Assembly: GCF_000719775.1 (NCBI RefSeq)
Contig: NZ_JOHR01000013.1
Location: 248,001-312,000 of the forward strand
Reading direction: 5' to 3'
Length of the DNA: 64,000 nucleotides
Origin: Streptomyces sp. NRRL F-5135
GTDB lineage: Bacteria; Actinomycetota; Actinomycetes; Streptomycetales; Streptomycetaceae
The position numbers and the translations under genes are program-made. Below the pieces are notes generated by a model. The model made no database searches. It had not been told where the DNA came from and worked only from the letters and a program-made list of their open reading frames with translations. Below, in pieces: positions 62,070 to 64,000 of this stretch; within the stretch, counting starts at the first letter, position 1, and each line of letters opens with the position of its first letter.

Positions 62070-62105
62070 ATGCCCCGCTCCGGATCCGAAGGAGAACCCG
62101 CGCGC

Positions 62106-62882
62106 ATGCCGTACTCCGGACCGCCCGCCTCCCCCGTACACGTTCCCGCTCGCATCGCGGCCCTCGCCGAGGGGCGCGACCCGCACCCCGTCTGGCAGAA
62201 CGAACTGGGCGGCCTGACCTTCCGGATCGGCGACAGCGGAGACAGCGGTGGCAGAGACGGCGAGGGCGAGAGCCTGTTGTTCGCCAAGTGGGCACCGGCG
62301 GGCTCCGGGCTCGATCTGGCCGCCGAGGCGGTACGCCTCGAATGGGCCGGCCGTTTCACTCCCGTACCCCGCGTACGGGAGTACGGGGCCGACGACGCCG
62401 GCGCCTGGCTCGTCACCCATGGGCTCCCCGGCGAGAGTGCCGTCGCCCCCCGGTGGAAGGCCGATCCCGCCACGGCCGTGCGCGCGCTGGGAGCGGGGCT
62501 ACGGGCCCTGCACGAACAACTGCCCGTGGCCGACTGCCCCTTCAGCTGGTCCGTCGGCGACCGGCTGGACCGCGCCAGGGCCGCGGGCATCCAGGTGAGC
62601 GCGGACCTGTTGTCCGCCGCCCCGCCGGCCGACCGCCTCGTCGTGTGCCACGGCGACCCCTGCGCGCCGAACACGCTGCTGCACGAGGACGGTACGTGGT
62701 CCGCTCACGTGGACATGGGTGCCCTCGGTGTCGCGGACCGCTGGGCCGACCTCGCCGTGGCCACCTGGAACACCGGGGTCAACTACGGCCCCGGCTGGGA
62801 GGACGCCCTCCTGGACGCCTACGGAATCGCCCCCGACCCGCACCGTATGGACTTCTACCGCCGCCTCTGGTCGGCGACCTGA
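62106..62882 (+). CDS. Aminoglycoside 3'-phosphotransferase-like kinase
   Basis: The protein has 258 residues, close to APH(3') length. Nucleotide lobe with LLFAKWAPAGSGLDLAAEAV; AWLVTHGLPGESA hinge; catalytic loop VVCHGDPCAPNTLL (HGDxxxxN); metal site AHVDMGALGVADRWADLAVA; C-terminal WNTGVNYGPGWEDALLDAYG, as in APH(3'). ATG 62106 with GAAGGAG. Might give aminoglycoside resistance or phosphorylate another small molecule; such chromosomal homologues are often cryptic. It follows a decayed glycosyltransferase. Confidence 0.8.
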   Translation: MPYSGPPASPVHVPARIAALAEGRDPHPVWQNELGGLTFRIGDSGDSGGRDGEGESLLFAKWAPAGSGLDLAAEAVRLEWAGRFTPVPRVREYGADDAGAWLVTHGLPGESAVAPRWKADPATAVRALGAGLRALHEQLPVADCPFSWSVGDRLDRARAAGIQVSADLLSAAPPADRLVVCHGDPCAPNTLLHEDGTWSAHVDMGALGVADRWADLAVATWNTGVNYGPGWEDALLDAYGIAPDPHRMDFYRRLWSAT

Positions 62883-63055
62883 GTGACGCGGCTCCCTCCG
62901 AGGCCGCTACGGCACCCAGCTCGCGACCAGCGGAACAACGTCCTGCGTAGTGCGCCGACGACGACGCTCTCGACCTGGGTCCAATGTGTCATCGCCAGTA
63001 CCTGAACCCGTTCCGTCTCCGACAGTGGGGACACCTCTTCATCAGCACTCAGCCG

Positions 63056-64000
63056 TCAGGCCGACGCAATCGGGCCGAGTTGACGATCGATGCGGCTGAT
63101 CAGTTCCATACGCCGGTCACGTAGCACCACGGGGGCATAGTCCAGGGCAATCCGATGGGCCTCGACCAGAGGCCCGAGTTCTGGCGGTGGCTCAACCACC
63201 CCGGAGAACAGCGGCTCCATCCAGGCGACCGTCGGCGCCTGCGCCTCCGCCTCCGCGGTTGCCCGCTCTGCCGTTTGGCCGGGCGCCGTGCCGAACACCG
63301 CGCCGGACAAAGCGGCAGGAGCCGGCGGCAGGTGGCCCGCTTGGCCGTGCATCATGCGGGCGGTAAGGATCGCGGCCTCCCAGACACGCATGCTTTCCAG
63401 TCGTACGTGGGACGCCAGTTCATCGCGTAGCGCGCACAGGTCACTCCATACCTTCTCGTGCGCCTGTAGGGCGGCGCCCGCCCTTCGTACCAACAAAGCG
63501 TACGCAATCCGGGCCCGCAGAAGGCCACGGCGGGCCTCGGCGGCGCTGTCCGCGTAGGGGTTGTACGCCACGATCTTCATTGCCACCGCCGTGATCGCGA
63601 GGACCAGCATCAGCAGGGCGACCCAGCCGGGCGCGTACCTCGCCCCCTCGATGTCCTCGGCTCCCGCCCCTGTGTCTCGCGCCCGAAGCAGAGCCCACAC
63701 GGTGACGGTGGTCAGCACGGCGGCGAGGTAGAGGACAGGCGGCGCAAGGGAACCGAGCGTCACAAGCACGGGCCGACTCTCTCGGAAGGTGTGCAGCCAC
63801 TCCCGCAAGCGGTGCAACGGCGCCGCGATCGTGTGGCCGGACAGCATAAGCGCGAGTGCGAGAACGACTCCTGGCAGGAAGGAAACCGTTTGCTCGACCG
63901 GCGAGACGGCTTCCTCGCTCGAAGTGAGGTACTGGAAGACCCGCATGAAGTACCACGCGTCAAACACGGCCATGGCAGCGATCACCGGCCAGCGCAGCAT
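63056..64000 (-). CDS. Hypothetical membrane protein (at the window edge)
   Basis: At least 314 residues. Four membrane helices (LRWPVIAAMAVFDAWYFMRV, FLPGVVLALALMLSG, LAPPVLYLAAVLTTVTVWAL, GWVALLMLVLAITAVAMKIV), then a long cytoplasmic helical part (RARIAYALLVRRAGAALQAH, IALDYAPVVLRDRRMELISR). An ATG coincides with the last base of the window, so the gene may begin there or further right. Not recognised. Confidence 0.6.
   Translation of the reverse strand: MLRWPVIAAMAVFDAWYFMRVFQYLTSSEEAVSPVEQTVSFLPGVVLALALMLSGHTIAAPLHRLREWLHTFRESRPVLVTLGSLAPPVLYLAAVLTTVTVWALLRARDTGAGAEDIEGARYAPGWVALLMLVLAITAVAMKIVAYNPYADSAAEARRGLLRARIAYALLVRRAGAALQAHEKVWSDLCALRDELASHVRLESMRVWEAAILTARMMHGQAGHLPPAPAALSGAVFGTAPGQTAERATAEAEAQAPTVAWMEPLFSGVVEPPPELGPLVEAHRIALDYAPVVLRDRRMELISRIDRQLGPIASA

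Overview
The window is high-GC actinobacterial DNA, almost certainly a Streptomyces chromosome. Evidence: very high G+C, GTG starts, GTGA/ATGA gene overlaps, a conserved core block (purL-purQ-purS, an Lsr2-like gene, tRNA-Gly genes, an ABC exporter with a two-component system, purC, purD, dnaX, the SRP RNA and tRNA-Ser), and large serine/threonine-phosphatase, XRE-DUF5753 and flotillin genes.

Layout. 1-900: the tail of an FG-GAP protein, then a 6C small RNA ending in a classical U-tract terminator. 1.1-4.5 kb: a four-gene cassette (short HTH protein, ImmA/IrrE-like metallopeptidase, MAB_1171c-type membrane protein, PAP2-like membrane protein). 4.5-18.2 kb: a SpoIIE-type phosphatase sensor, an ABC exporter, a PucR regulator, an NfeD/flotillin pair, an acyltransferase, CsbD, an XRE-DUF5753 regulator and a glycosyltransferase. 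18.2-22.7 kb: an M23 peptidase remnant, the purSQL operon and a divergent lsr2-like gene. 22.9-28.1 kb: an atypical tRNA-Gly(TCC), then two identical tRNA-Gly(GCC) genes flanking an ABC exporter plus LuxR-type two-component system with a perfect operator-like palindrome in front. 28.1-38.3 kb: purC, a dimethylformamidase-like protein, an M48-like protein with a lost active site, purD, dnaX, the SRP RNA and tRNA-Ser(GGA).

38.2-54.9 kb is an actinomycete integrative and conjugative element (AICE) of about 16.66 kb, bounded by 54-bp direct repeats made of the 3' part of tRNA-Ser(GGA). From left to right it holds integrase, excisionase, a large nested inverted-repeat array, a replication module (DUF3987 protein, primase-polymerase, a C5-methyltransferase-like protein), small membrane proteins, CTTGTCG repeats beside a TraB/FtsK DNA pump, spread-type membrane proteins including a Pycsar-effector-like one, and a control module (HTH-DUF5919, Nudix, HD domain, double-GntR repressor). 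Nearly all structural genes run leftward as one or two long overlapping operons. The control genes lie at the right end.

54.9-58.4 kb is a graveyard. It has a truncated second integrase abutting the right att repeat, a frameshifted gene, a SLATT/DUF4231-like gene interrupted by an in-frame TGA, and an IS5-type transposase stub. The rest (58.5-64 kb) is chromosome-like: a zinc-ribbon membrane protein, a Tat-exported FAD oxidase, a glycosyltransferase pseudogene, an aminoglycoside-phosphotransferase-like gene and a membrane protein at the window edge.

The most interesting signals are the four-copy iteron/nested palindrome at 39980-40252, the TraB-adjacent repeat array at 44881-45019, and the tRNA-Gly(TCC) whose D- and T-loops have lost the usual tertiary contact. 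All functional names come from reading motifs by eye; no database search was run.
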